Shown here in pieces: positions 54,986 to 63,134 of a stretch of 64,000 nucleotides of DNA. The notes below the pieces were generated by a model that searched no databases, was not told where the DNA came from, and saw only the letters and a program-made list of their open reading frames with translations. The translations under genes were made by a program, and so were the position numbers. The number at the start of each line of letters is the position of its first letter. Position 1 is the stretch's first letter. Origin of the DNA: Paraburkholderia saeva (GTDB taxonomy: Bacteria > Pseudomonadota > Gammaproteobacteria > Burkholderiales > Burkholderiaceae); the NCBI RefSeq assembly GCF_907164555.1, contig NZ_CAJQZC010000011.1:1-64000 (forward strand), read 5' to 3'.

Positions 54986-56110
54986 TCAGCGCGCCTGCAG
55001 ACGCCACAACGACGTGACCTCTTTCGCGCGTGCCGCGTGCAGCGGATCGTTCGCGTCGGTCGACTTCGGATGTCGCGGCTTGATGTCTTCGCGTCCAACG
55101 AGCTTGAGCCCCGCCTGATCGATCGCCGCGAGCAGGCTTTCGCGCGTGCGCAGACCCAGATGTTCGGCGAAATCGGACAGGATCAGCCAGCCTTCGCCGC
55201 CTGGTGAAAGATGCGCGGCGAGCCCGTTCAGGAAACCGAGCAGCATGCGGCTGTCCGGATCAAACACCGCGTATTCGATCGGCGATGCGGGCCGCGCCGG
55301 CACCCACGGCGGATTGCAGATCACGAGCGGCGCACGGCCTTCGGGAAAGAGATCGGCCTGCACCACCTTGACCTGGGCGTCGTAGCCCATGCGCTTCAGG
55401 TTTTCGGTGGCGCATGCGAGCGCACGCGGATCCGAATCGGTCGCGACGATCTTCTTCACGCCGCGCTTTGCCAGCACTGCGGCCAGCACGCCGGTCCCGG
55501 TGCCGATATCGAACGCCTTTTCAAGCGTCGGCAACGGCGTGCGCGCCACCAGATCGACATACTCGCCGCGCACCGGCGAGAACACGCCGTAATGCGGGTG
55601 GATGCGATCCGCGAGCACGGGAATCTCGACGCCCTTCTTGCGCCATTCGTGCGCACCGATCAGGCCGAGCAGTTCACGCAGCGAAACCACCGAAGCCTCG
55701 CCGGTCACGGCACCATACGTCTCGGCGCACGCCTCGCGCACTTCCGGCGCGCGGCGCAGCGGGATCGTGTAATCGCCTTCCAGCGGGATCAGCACCATGC
55801 CGAGCACGCGCGCGCGTTGCGACTGCGCCTGACGGTGAAAGTTGAACGCCTCTTTCAGCGAGGTTGCCGCCTTGCGCGGATTGCGCTCGACCCGCCGCGT
55901 CATCGCCTGCAACAGCTGACGCGCGTTCTGAAAGTCGCCGCGATACAGCAGCGCCGTGCCTTCACACGCGAGGCGGTAGGCGGCATCGGCGGTGAGCCGG
56001 TCGTCGGCGATGGTCACGCGCTTTGGCGGCGGCACGGCCGCCTCGGAACGCCAGAGGACGACGCGCGGGCCGTCGTCTTCGGGAAGGGTGATCGTGGCGG
56101 AAGTGGTCAT
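54986..56110 (-). CDS. class I SAM-dependent methyltransferase (small MTS domain)
   Basis: A 374-residue methyltransferase. Motif I is AFDIGTGTGVLAAVLAKRG, motif II is IVATDSDPRALACA, and VICNPPWVPARP is the NPPx motif of N-methyltransferases acting on planar amide or amino groups. The N-terminal 170 residues form a separate domain. ATG at 56110 (MTTSATITLPEDDG) is preferred; the frame continues upstream without similarity. It is convergent with the flavoprotein gene. The substrate (protein, RNA or small molecule) is unknown. Confidence 0.82.
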   Translation of the reverse strand: MTTSATITLPEDDGPRVVLWRSEAAVPPPKRVTIADDRLTADAAYRLACEGTALLYRGDFQNARQLLQAMTRRVERNPRKAATSLKEAFNFHRQAQSQRARVLGMVLIPLEGDYTIPLRRAPEVREACAETYGAVTGEASVVSLRELLGLIGAHEWRKKGVEIPVLADRIHPHYGVFSPVRGEYVDLVARTPLPTLEKAFDIGTGTGVLAAVLAKRGVKKIVATDSDPRALACATENLKRMGYDAQVKVVQADLFPEGRAPLVICNPPWVPARPASPIEYAVFDPDSRMLLGFLNGLAAHLSPGGEGWLILSDFAEHLGLRTRESLLAAIDQAGLKLVGREDIKPRHPKSTDANDPLHAARAKEVTSLWRLQAR

Positions 56111-56294
56111 GGATAAGCGAGGAAGAAACGGGGCGGCCGCAATACGGTCTGCGCCGGCAGCGGTATGGCCGCTCACAGCTTTGGCGCGATAGTACCGCTC
56201 ACCTCGACGCGCGTCTTGCTGTATTTCCGCCCGCGACGGATTCCGCACGGCGCGTCGCGCGTCTATTTCCGCTGATGTGCATGAGCGCGCGTCA

Positions 56295-56975
56295 TCACCC
56301 GCCTGGGTCGCGCGCGGGCAGCAGCGTCGCGGCGTGCGTCGAATGCGTCTGCATGGCGATGTCCTGCGCCGTCAGTCCGCGATTGTCGCGCAGCGCCGGA
56401 TTCGCGCCACGGGCGAGCAACAGCTGGATGGTGTCCGCGCGATCGTAGCCCGCAGCCCACATCAATGCCGTGAGGTCGTTCTTGTACAGACGGTTGACGT
56501 CGACGCCCGCATCGAGCAGCAGCTGCACTGCCGCCGTTGCGCCCTGACCAGCGGCATATTCCATCGCGGTTTTGCCGATGCGGTCGGTGGCCGTCGTGTC
56601 CGCCTTGTGTTCCAGCAGCAGCTTCACGATCGCGTCGGAGCCGCCATACGCAGCGGCCATCAGCGGCGTGATGCCGGAGACGTCGGCCTGGTTCACATTT
56701 GCGCCGTGATCGATCAACGTGCGCGCCATGCTGAGCGAGCCTTTCTTGCAGGCCGTAATTAACGCGGTATCGCCGATGCGGTTGCGCGAATCCGTCGACG
56801 CCCCGGCGGCAAGCGCAGCGTTCACGCCGGCTTCGTCGCCGCTTCGCGCTGCGTTCAGCAATTGCTGGTTGATCCCCACGTCGTCATCGGCGACGCCCGG
56901 CGCAGGCGCGCCGCCGAGCGCGACCGCGATCACCGCGGCACCCACCGCTGTCCACGCACGCTGCGTTCTTTTCAT
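56295..56975 (-). CDS. secreted ankyrin-repeat protein
   Basis: A 226-residue protein with a signal peptide (about 1-28) and five ankyrin repeats from residue 35 onward (for example GDTALITACKKGSLSMARTL and GITPLMAAAYGGSDAIVKLL). It is predicted periplasmic. Ankyrin proteins of this type often sit with cytochrome c and catalase or PQQ-dehydrogenase genes; here it lies 66 bp downstream of a cytochrome c gene on the same strand, which supports a joint role. ATG at 56975 follows GGGGAGA. Confidence 0.85.
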   Translation of the reverse strand: MKRTQRAWTAVGAAVIAVALGGAPAPGVADDDVGINQQLLNAARSGDEAGVNAALAAGASTDSRNRIGDTALITACKKGSLSMARTLIDHGANVNQADVSGITPLMAAAYGGSDAIVKLLLEHKADTTATDRIGKTAMEYAAGQGATAAVQLLLDAGVDVNRLYKNDLTALMWAAGYDRADTIQLLLARGANPALRDNRGLTAQDIAMQTHSTHAATLLPARDPGG

Positions 56976-57041
56976 CGTCGTGTCTCCCCTCGAAGCGCTG
57001 TATCGATTGTGTGGCGACCGTTATTCGCATCCGCACGGGCG

Positions 57042-57668
57042 TTACTGCAGGTTCGCGATGTACGCCGCCAGATTCATGATGTCGTCGTCGGTCAGGCCTT
57101 TCGTGACGCTCGTCATGTTGCCGGCGTCGTTCGTGCGCCGGCGTTCGCGGAAGTCCTGCAACTGTTTGACGATGTACGCATACTGCTGCCCGGCGACACG
57201 CGGAATCTCGTTCTGCCCGGTGAAGCCGCCCAGATGACACATCGTGCACAGCACCTCGGCCGCCTTGCGACGCCCCGCTTCGACGCGCACCGGGTCAGCC
57301 TTGTAGGGCATCGCCGCGGGCTTCTGCGCGGCAAAATAGTCGGCGAGATCGAGCATGTCCTCGCGCGACAGGTTCGCCGCCATCGGCGACATGCGCGGGT
57401 CCGAGCGGCGGTCCTCCTTGAAGTCGCGCAGTTCGAGATAGATATAGCGCGCGCTTTGCCCCGCGAGAATCGGGTAATCCGAACTCGTCGAATTACCCAT
57501 CGGCCCATGACACGCCGCGCAAACCTGCGCCTTCGCCTGGCCGGCTTCGGCGTCGGCATGCGCGACGCCCGGCAGCGCGCTTCCGAGGCCGGCGCACACC
57601 ATCGACGCGGCGGCCCACGCGCGCCAGGGAAGGCGGCGTGGGCGGATCACTGCGATAGCGATCACCAT
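57042..57668 (-). CDS. dihaem cytochrome c
   Basis: A 208-residue periplasmic cytochrome with a signal peptide (about 1-39, ending GVAHA) and two class I haem sites: C50-A-A-C53-H54 and C141-T-M-C144-H145. It resembles the c4/c553 electron carriers that accept electrons from PQQ-dependent dehydrogenases. I start at ATG 57668; a GTG at 57677 overlaps the stop of the upstream dehydrogenase remnant as GTGA, showing that they were one operon before the upstream gene was lost. Confidence 0.87.
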   Translation of the reverse strand: MVIAIAVIRPRRLPWRAWAAASMVCAGLGSALPGVAHADAEAGQAKAQVCAACHGPMGNSTSSDYPILAGQSARYIYLELRDFKEDRRSDPRMSPMAANLSREDMLDLADYFAAQKPAAMPYKADPVRVEAGRRKAAEVLCTMCHLGGFTGQNEIPRVAGQQYAYIVKQLQDFRERRRTNDAGNMTSVTKGLTDDDIMNLAAYIANLQ

Positions 57669-57673
57669 GCGCG

Positions 57674-57775
57674 TCACTGCAACGCGAACACGATGACGGA
57701 ATTACCCCGCTTGAAGTCGAGTTGCGTATTGCCGCCCGCCGCGACGGCCACGTACTGCTTGCCGTGCACGGTGCC
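57674..57775 (-). pseudogene. 3' remnant of a PQQ-dependent dehydrogenase
   Basis: Reading the minus strand, about 34 codons ending at TGA (57674-57676) encode GTVHGKQYVAVAAGGNTQLD and continue FKRGNSVIVFALQ, the C-terminal blade of methanol/ethanol-type PQQ dehydrogenases. Upstream of GTVHGK the frame stays open but is no longer similar (ISNERHQ). The rest of the gene, normally about 550-600 codons, is missing. The 5' limit is approximate and coincides with the first base of Toprim-gene similarity on the other strand. Confidence 0.78.
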
Positions 57776-58213
57776 CTGGTGGCGCTCGTTACTGATGCGG
57801 TAACTGGCGAACCGATGAGCCTGCATCGGACGTGGATCTGCGCCGATGGTCGCAAAGCCGACATTGACCCGCAGCGTCTGCTACTGGGCGGGCATCGCAA
57901 ACAAGGTGGCGTGATCCGTATGTGGCCGGACGAAAGCGTTACGACCGGCCTGGGCATCGCCGAAGGCATCGAGACGGCGTTGTCTCTCGCGTGGGCCTAT
58001 GCACCGGTGTGGGCGTGCATTGACGCTGGAAACCTGAAGGCGTTGCCAGTCCTGCCGGGAATCGAGAGCCTCGTTATTGGCGCGGACAACGACCCCGCTG
58101 GAATTGACGGCGCTCACGCGTGTGCTCAACGGTGGGCCGCCGATGGCGTCGAAGTGCACATGACAAAGCAGACAGAAAACGACCTTAACGACGTGCTCAA
58201 GGAGGTCGCATGA
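57722..58213 (+). pseudogene. Toprim-domain primase-like protein, N-terminus missing
   Basis: The frame from about 57773 to 58213 encodes the C-terminal part of a phage/ICE primase-helicase-associated Toprim protein: LVTDAVTGEPMSLHRTWI, GLGIAEGIETALSLA (catalytic Glu, E81 in this frame) and LVIGADNDPAG (Asp pair). The nominal TTG start at 57722 lies inside the dehydrogenase remnant and is not the real start; the zinc-binding/primase N-terminus is absent. The stop overlaps the next gene by ATGA after GGAGG, so the downstream junction is intact. Confidence 0.75.
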
Positions 58214-58926
58214 ATGCGCCTGCCGAGATCATGCGTGATGTGCTCGCAAACGCCGAGCGAATCGTGAAGCCTGAGGTTCCGCGCGATGGTGTCCTCTTGG
58301 TCAATGGCTCTGAACTGAAACCTGTGCCTGTACGCTGGCTGTGGGATGGCTGGCTCGCAATGGGAAAGGTGCACATCCTGGCCGGCGCCCCTGGGCAAGG
58401 CAAGACCACTATTGCCATAGCCTTCGCTGCAACCGTAACGAGCAGCGGGCGCTGGCCCGATGGCTCGCGATGCGCGCGGGGGAACGTGTTGATTTGGTCC
58501 GGCGAGGATGACCCCGCCGACACATTGTTACCGCGGTTGCTGGCATCTGGCGGCGACCCGAGCCGGGTTTATTTCGTGACCGGTGCGCGCGTCAATGGCG
58601 AGGTCGATTCGTTCGACCCGAGCCGCGACATGCTGGCGTTGCAGGAGCAGGCCGAGCGCATCGGGAACGTACGGTTAATCATCGTTGACCCGATTGTGTC
58701 CGCCGTCACTGGCGACTCACACAAGAACACGGAGACCCGTCGGGCGCTGCAACCGCTCGTTGATCTCGCCGCAAGTATGAACGCGGCGTTGGTCGGTATC
58801 ACTCATTTCAGTAAAGGCGGGCAAGGCGGCGAAACGCTGGTGAGATCGTCATGGATGGCGCTCTCGTCGACGTCGAGGCGACGCACGCGAAGATGGCGCG
58901 ATACCGAAGAGGCGGGTCACCGTTGA
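58210..58926 (+). pseudogene. RepA-like AAA ATPase, C-terminus replaced
   Basis: A 238-codon frame whose first ~208 residues are a RecA-fold helicase/RepA-like ATPase of phages and islands: Walker A GAPGQGKT at 59-66, Walker B LIIVD at 156-160 and ITHFSKGGQGG at 197-207. After residue ~208 the sequence becomes SSTSRRRTRRWRD, an out-of-frame reading of the following gene. The normal C-terminal third is missing. ATG at 58210 is coupled to the Toprim gene (ATGA). Confidence 0.75.
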
Positions 58927-59324
58927 CGGGAAAGCGCGTGAGCGGGGTGCTGCTTGGCGCCGCCGCGCCGGAAGAGAAAGTGATCCTGCCCGATGAATCA
59001 CCCGAGCAGGCAGCGGAGCGGATTATTGTCGCGCTCGGGCCGAACATGGACTTCGAGGAGGCGCGCCGGGTGAAGGAGAACTATCTCGCCCTGAAAGCCC
59101 AGCTGGAGTACGACCGGGACTCCGGCCAGGTTGTTTTGGTCGAGGACGTCACGAGGGCTGTCGGAGCGGAGTATGCGAAGGTGCGCACCCGGCTTCTGGC
59201 AATCCCCTCCAACCTGGCGCCACACCTAACCAGGCTTAACTCGGCCAACGAGATGTGCGACGCAGTAGAGAAAGCAATCGTTGCGGCGCTGGAAGAACTG
59301 ACAGTCGCTGCGAGCGAGCACTAG
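58851..59324 (+). pseudogene. phage terminase small subunit-like (Nu1) protein, N-terminus missing
   Basis: A 157-residue frame resembling the C-terminal part of Nu1-type DNA-packaging proteins (ALVDVEATHAKMARYRRGGSP, then EYAKVRTRLLAIPSNLAPHL and VEKAIVAALEELT). The similarity starts just before ATG 58851 (GEIVMDGALVDVE), inside the RepA-like frame, so the N-terminal helix-turn-helix is missing. No large terminase subunit follows. Assignment rests on motif memory only. Confidence 0.55.
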
Positions 59325-59513
59325 ACCGAATAGCCCCGGCCGGAGGTGGGCAGAAACACCGGCACTTGCCGACGAAACGTAAGCGGAGACCTCTCCCGTG
59401 CTCATACGGGCTCAACCGCGACGGGCGGCAATCAGATAACCGAACAGATGGGGCACGATAGAAACTAAAAAGCCGGCGAATCTGCCGCCGCTCGTGCCGC
59501 GCTTCGAAACGTA

Positions 59514-59534
59514 AATACCCGATTTGCGGGTATT
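59514..59534. promoter_or_regulatory. AATACCCG inverted repeat
   Basis: AATACCCG (59514-59521) and CGGGTATT (59527-59534) flank a 5-base spacer, directly upstream of a 16-codon ORF (59538-59588, MNRTLFGTTILCAQDA) that may be a truncated gene start. It looks like an operator of a phage-type repressor. The stretch 59325-59603 holds no other gene. Confidence 0.4.
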
Positions 59535-59603
59535 AAGATGAATCGCACACTTTTCGGAACAACCATACTTTGCGCACAGGACGCTTAATGTGCTGTCCCG
59601 GCG

Positions 59604-59840
59604 TTATCCCAGCCAACGCCGCAACTGATCAATGCGAACGCCATACGAGTGGCGCAGGCAATTGAGATCACCGGCACAGTCTCGACGTACAGCGTGCCAA
59701 TCGTTCTGATCCGATTCCAACTTCGCCGGATTGGCGGTGCGTTTCGCCGCCGCAGCATATTCTGCCGCCATCTCGACGTCCACGGCTGCTAGTCCCGCAT
59801 CGCCGCAGATTGCTGCGAGCGATATTCCCGGTCGCCGTGG
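59604..59840 (-). pseudogene. LprI/DUF1311-family fragment, no start
   Basis: An open minus-strand frame between stops (78 codons) ends RIDQLRRWLG and carries AICGDAGLAAVDVEMAAEYA and the CXXXXXCL pair in RRDCAGDLNCLRHSYG, the pattern of the lysozyme-inhibitor LprI/DUF1311 family. The upstream part with signal peptide and first Cys is absent, and the frame runs into a stop at 59841 with no ATG, GTG or TTG start before the conserved region. It is a remnant, too incomplete for a start to be assigned. Confidence 0.6.
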
Positions 59841-59913
59841 TCACCGGCTAGCGATGCCGTTTAAGTCAGCTACCGGTTAGCGGACGAATTGTGGTCATAG
59901 GGCTGTATAGCCG

Positions 59914-60026
59914 CGTTACACCGACATGCACAATGTCGTGTAACGGCCCCAATGTTCGAATATCGGTAGATACCGATACGGCTAGAAAGCCACTCGGGGC
60001 GCCTACGATGCCCCCACGGGCGCCCC
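59914..60026. repeat. cluster of three palindromes
   Basis: Within 113 bp lie: (a) CGTTACAC/GTGTAACG arms with inner GACA/TGTC, 59914-59945; (b) TATCGGTA-GA-TACCGATA, a perfect 18-base near-contiguous palindrome, 59961-59978; (c) GGGGCGCC/GGCGCCCC with a 15-base spacer, 59996-60026. They follow the 3' end of a minus-strand gene. The stretch contains no gene I can support. Confidence 0.5.
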
Positions 60027-60065
60027 TTGCAACTGTCCGCTATCACCCCCTCAACTCTTCGCCGG

Positions 60066-60299
60066 TTACTCGGGAGCGAATTGCGCGACTCCTTGTACCA
60101 AGAAGCTGATCGTGAGCAGAAGCAACCCGGTACGTTGAAGCAATTGTCTCCGATCGTTGCCCTTCTTCACCTCCGCCAGCAATGCCACACTCATATACGC
60201 TCCAGGTGCCACCAGGCCGAACGTCCCCCGGTACATCAGGGCAGTTCCGAGGCAACCAGCTACTGCGCTGGCGATATTCAAGGCTTTGGTGAGATTCAT
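60066..60299 (-). CDS. small two-segment membrane protein
   Basis: A 77-residue protein with two hydrophobic segments (LNIASAVAGCLGTALMYRG, about 7-26, and LLLLTISFLVQGVAQF, about 58-73) joined by a polar loop with KKGNDRRQ. No family recognised. It starts 27 bases after the stop of the larger membrane protein gene upstream, so the two are probably co-transcribed. Confidence 0.6.
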   Translation of the reverse strand: MNLTKALNIASAVAGCLGTALMYRGTFGLVAPGAYMSVALLAEVKKGNDRRQLLQRTGLLLLTISFLVQGVAQFAPE

Positions 60300-60326
60300 A
60301 GGCTGGGGTGTCTCGGGCTGGCCGGG

Positions 60327-61298
60327 CTACTTGCACTGCGGCGTGACTGTTGGCTTAGGCTTTGGCTTCGGTGCTGGCGGCGTTGGAACTGCACAGCACC
60401 TAATGCAGCAGCATCTGGGTGCAATCGTCTCCTTCATCAGCGCAGTGTTTTGCTGGACGATTGCGATCACCTCGCTCGCACCGTTTTGCGCTAATGCCTT
60501 GCTGAGATCGGTGTTTTGTTGAACGAGGGACAAGATATGCGATTTTGCGAAATCTAATACAGCAATACGCTCACTCGACAATCGGTCGCCCTCGCCCCTT
60601 TGCCTGTCCCGCTCGTGATCCCACGCATTCATTGCGACGTAGCACACGAGCAGCGCCAACAAGACTGGAAGTATCAACGTGCCTTGAATCAACCCTCGAA
60701 TATAGTTTAAGCGACTGTCTGGTTTTGCGTCGCCAGCGCTCGAGGACCCACCGCGCGCGCCGGCGCCGACGAAGTTCGCTCGCGCTGATTCAAAGCCGGA
60801 TGCATTCGCAATGATCGAGCCCTCCGGAAGCATAAACGTTTCTTGAAATCCGGAAGCGACATACGTTTCCGTCAGAGCTATAAAGAGATCGAAATTTTTA
60901 TCAAGTAGCTGGGCAAGGTCGTTGACCCCGGTGGCGGTAATGGAAAGGAGCGCGCTCCCGTAGTCGACGACGCGAACTTTGAATGCGTACTCAGCTTCCG
61001 CGTCCAGTGCTGCAGTGGTGTTGTATTCGGAGATTCGGCGACGGCGCGAACTAAAACTGCGCGTCAGCCGACTTGGCAACGCAGTTTCAATGATGGATTC
61101 ACCTTGGTCAGGAGTAATCCCAGAAACGCTTCTTGCGACTCTTTCGACTTGCGCCCAGAATCGCGTGCGCCGATCCACTTCGCCCCGGCGCCCGAACGGT
61201 ACCGAAATTGTATCGTCATCATTTCTTGGCCTGACAGTCACGCGCACATAGAACGTGCATGAGTTTGGTCGTTCATCTTCCTGCGCATCGCCGACCAT
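60327..61298 (-). CDS. uncharacterised membrane-anchored protein
   Basis: A 323-residue protein that I do not recognise. Residues 1-200 are soluble, with an Arg-rich patch at about 77-88 (RLTRSFSSRRRR); one membrane segment lies at about 202-224; a helical region follows (about 240-290, with repeats of LVQQNTDLSK / IVQQNTALMK); the tail is Cys- and Pro-rich (CCCIRCC, then PKPKPK). I start at ATG 61298; the frame is open 39 codons upstream. It is divergent from the cysteine-hydrolase candidate at 61585, with a 286-bp AT-rich gap. Confidence 0.6.
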   Translation of the reverse strand: MVGDAQEDERPNSCTFYVRVTVRPRNDDDTISVPFGRRGEVDRRTRFWAQVERVARSVSGITPDQGESIIETALPSRLTRSFSSRRRRISEYNTTAALDAEAEYAFKVRVVDYGSALLSITATGVNDLAQLLDKNFDLFIALTETYVASGFQETFMLPEGSIIANASGFESARANFVGAGARGGSSSAGDAKPDSRLNYIRGLIQGTLILPVLLALLVCYVAMNAWDHERDRQRGEGDRLSSERIAVLDFAKSHILSLVQQNTDLSKALAQNGASEVIAIVQQNTALMKETIAPRCCCIRCCAVPTPPAPKPKPKPTVTPQCK

Positions 61299-61584
61299 GT
61301 CTGCTCCCGTTTTCGGTTTCAGACGACCACCGTAATAGGGCTGAGAGTAGCGCTCTGTGCAGTGGCAAACGCTTGAATGTAAGAACTCTTTCTGAGAACG
61401 GAGGAAAAGAGCCACCCAGCATTCAAGAGACGGAGCCGGTGATTACGCTTCCGATCCACGATCTTGAAATTTATACCGTACCTTGCATATAACTAAAAAA
61501 TGGGGCGCCATTAATATTACAAATTCGTAAGACGAAACGTCGCCGTGAACAATTCCGTGGCCGGACCGGACTAAAGGAGAAGAA

Positions 61585-62424
61585 ATGAGCGCCGTCACGC
61601 TATACGCCTGGGCCGTTCCGGCATACTTTCAAGGGTCGGTCGTCGATCATACGTGGGTAACCACGTACGACAGTCGTGTTAAGGTATTTTCCAAGATTGC
61701 GGACGTGCTCGCCGCGGGTGAGCACTACTGGTACAGCTGGGGTAGCTTTCATGCACAGGGTGGAACGCCCACCATACCTGATGGTTTTCTGGCGCTCGGG
61801 CCAGCGAATCTGCCCTATGCTTGTTGTCTATGTAAGCCCGACGTCGACTCGAACCTGGACCGTGCCGCGAGGGGAACGATTTTTAACTATGGTCGCGATG
61901 GCGTATGTCACCAGTTGGCGAACCAGATTTTATGGGCGACAGGCCAAAGTGGCATGAGTCCTGCGACAGTTCGGCGGGCGCGGGGCTATTGGTTGAGCAA
62001 TGCGCTGTTCGGAACGTATGGTAAACAGCACGCAGCTTGGGCCAGCAGGAAGCTTCAGTGCGCAAGCTCAAGCGGGAGTATCACGATGAACACAGGACAT
62101 GCGGACCCAGATGTAGATGACTTTCAAGAGCATCTCGAAACCACCTTGAAAGGCAGGGGCGCGGACGGCAAGATTAAATCGTTGATGGACCATCGGCGCG
62201 CCTTCATGGTGCAGGTCGAGCGGATGCAATATGCCGCGCCCGCCGGCGACGCGCCATCTGCCTCCGAACTCAACCGGCTATATTCATCTTTTCTCCATGA
62301 CGCTGCGAGCATTCTTGGAGAAAAAGACTTCGAACTCGTTTTCGGCGAACCCCCGCAAGGTGAGATGAACGTAGTCAACCCTTCGATATACGAAGCAAGC
62401 GTTCAACGCCCCCAAGAGCAGTAG
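61585..62424 (+). CDS. uncharacterised protein, possible papain-like cysteine hydrolase
   Basis: A 279-residue soluble protein with no signal peptide. Conserved-looking residues are H22 in VVDHTWVTTYD and C108-H109 in GRDGVCHQLANQILW. A His preceding a Cys at the start of a helix is the order in circularly permuted papain-fold hydrolases (NlpC/P60-, LRAT- and PPPDE-like). The C-terminal third (about 165-279) is helical. ATG at 61585 follows AAAGGAGAAGAA, an excellent ribosome-binding site, and the upstream DNA is AT-rich. The assignment to a fold is a hypothesis from motif order only. Confidence 0.55.
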   Translation: MSAVTLYAWAVPAYFQGSVVDHTWVTTYDSRVKVFSKIADVLAAGEHYWYSWGSFHAQGGTPTIPDGFLALGPANLPYACCLCKPDVDSNLDRAARGTIFNYGRDGVCHQLANQILWATGQSGMSPATVRRARGYWLSNALFGTYGKQHAAWASRKLQCASSSGSITMNTGHADPDVDDFQEHLETTLKGRGADGKIKSLMDHRRAFMVQVERMQYAAPAGDAPSASELNRLYSSFLHDAASILGEKDFELVFGEPPQGEMNVVNPSIYEASVQRPQEQ

Positions 62425-62528
62425 TGCATCGCGTGCGTTATGCGGCGGACGCACTTTGCGCCGTATAACGCCATCGAACAGCGCTGGCCCGGCAACCATC
62501 TCAATTACCCGCCATCAATCCGCCAACG

Positions 62529-63134
62529 TTAAGCAGTTGGCAATTTCGTTGATTGTTCGCGCTCGTTAAGGGCAGGCAGTTCTACCGCTTCCAAAATGAC
62601 GTCGCCCGCCTCCATTATGAGCTTCCAATTCTCACGGACAGTTGCCGCAGTTGACTCCTCACGATCCGGAACATTCACCAACGACCTGTGGCTGGCGGCG
62701 GCGAAATATGCGCGATTAAAGGCCTCTCGGACCTGCGGCTCCAGATATAGCGCGTTATGTTCCCACCATGTTTGGCACTCGACAATAACTTCTCCGACGC
62801 GCTCACTATGTGCGAAGGCCATCAGGCCACGCCATAGGGTGAATGCCTCCTGATGAGCTTGCAGGCGCTTATCTATAGCCGCTACACGAAGTTGCTGGCG
62901 CGACTTCAGTTGTTCGAGCAAGAGGCCGTTTTGATGTGTCAGATTCGCGAGCGAGACTGCGTTCTCAGTCTTAATTGACTCAACCGTCCGAGTAAGCCGA
63001 TCGATGTCTTCGGCTGTCGCGCGGTTCTTGCCCTTTTCCTGCCAGTAGGCAACGCCGTACCCGCCGGCGACGATCAGTAGTGTGATGATCGGCGAAGCGA
63101 GCGATAGCCAATCTGTGCGATGGAAGGAACTCAT
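62529..63134 (-). CDS. membrane-anchored coiled-coil protein
   Basis: A 201-residue protein with an N-terminal membrane segment (about 11-30, LASPIITLLIVAGGYGVAYW) and a coiled-coil-prone stretch (about 40-90, RATAEDIDRLTRTVESIK and onward), then a helical domain. No family recognised. Its ATG overlaps the stop of the Arc-type gene by ATGA, so the two are translationally coupled. Confidence 0.6.
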   Translation of the reverse strand: MSSFHRTDWLSLASPIITLLIVAGGYGVAYWQEKGKNRATAEDIDRLTRTVESIKTENAVSLANLTHQNGLLLEQLKSRQQLRVAAIDKRLQAHQEAFTLWRGLMAFAHSERVGEVIVECQTWWEHNALYLEPQVREAFNRAYFAAASHRSLVNVPDREESTAATVRENWKLIMEAGDVILEAVELPALNEREQSTKLPTA

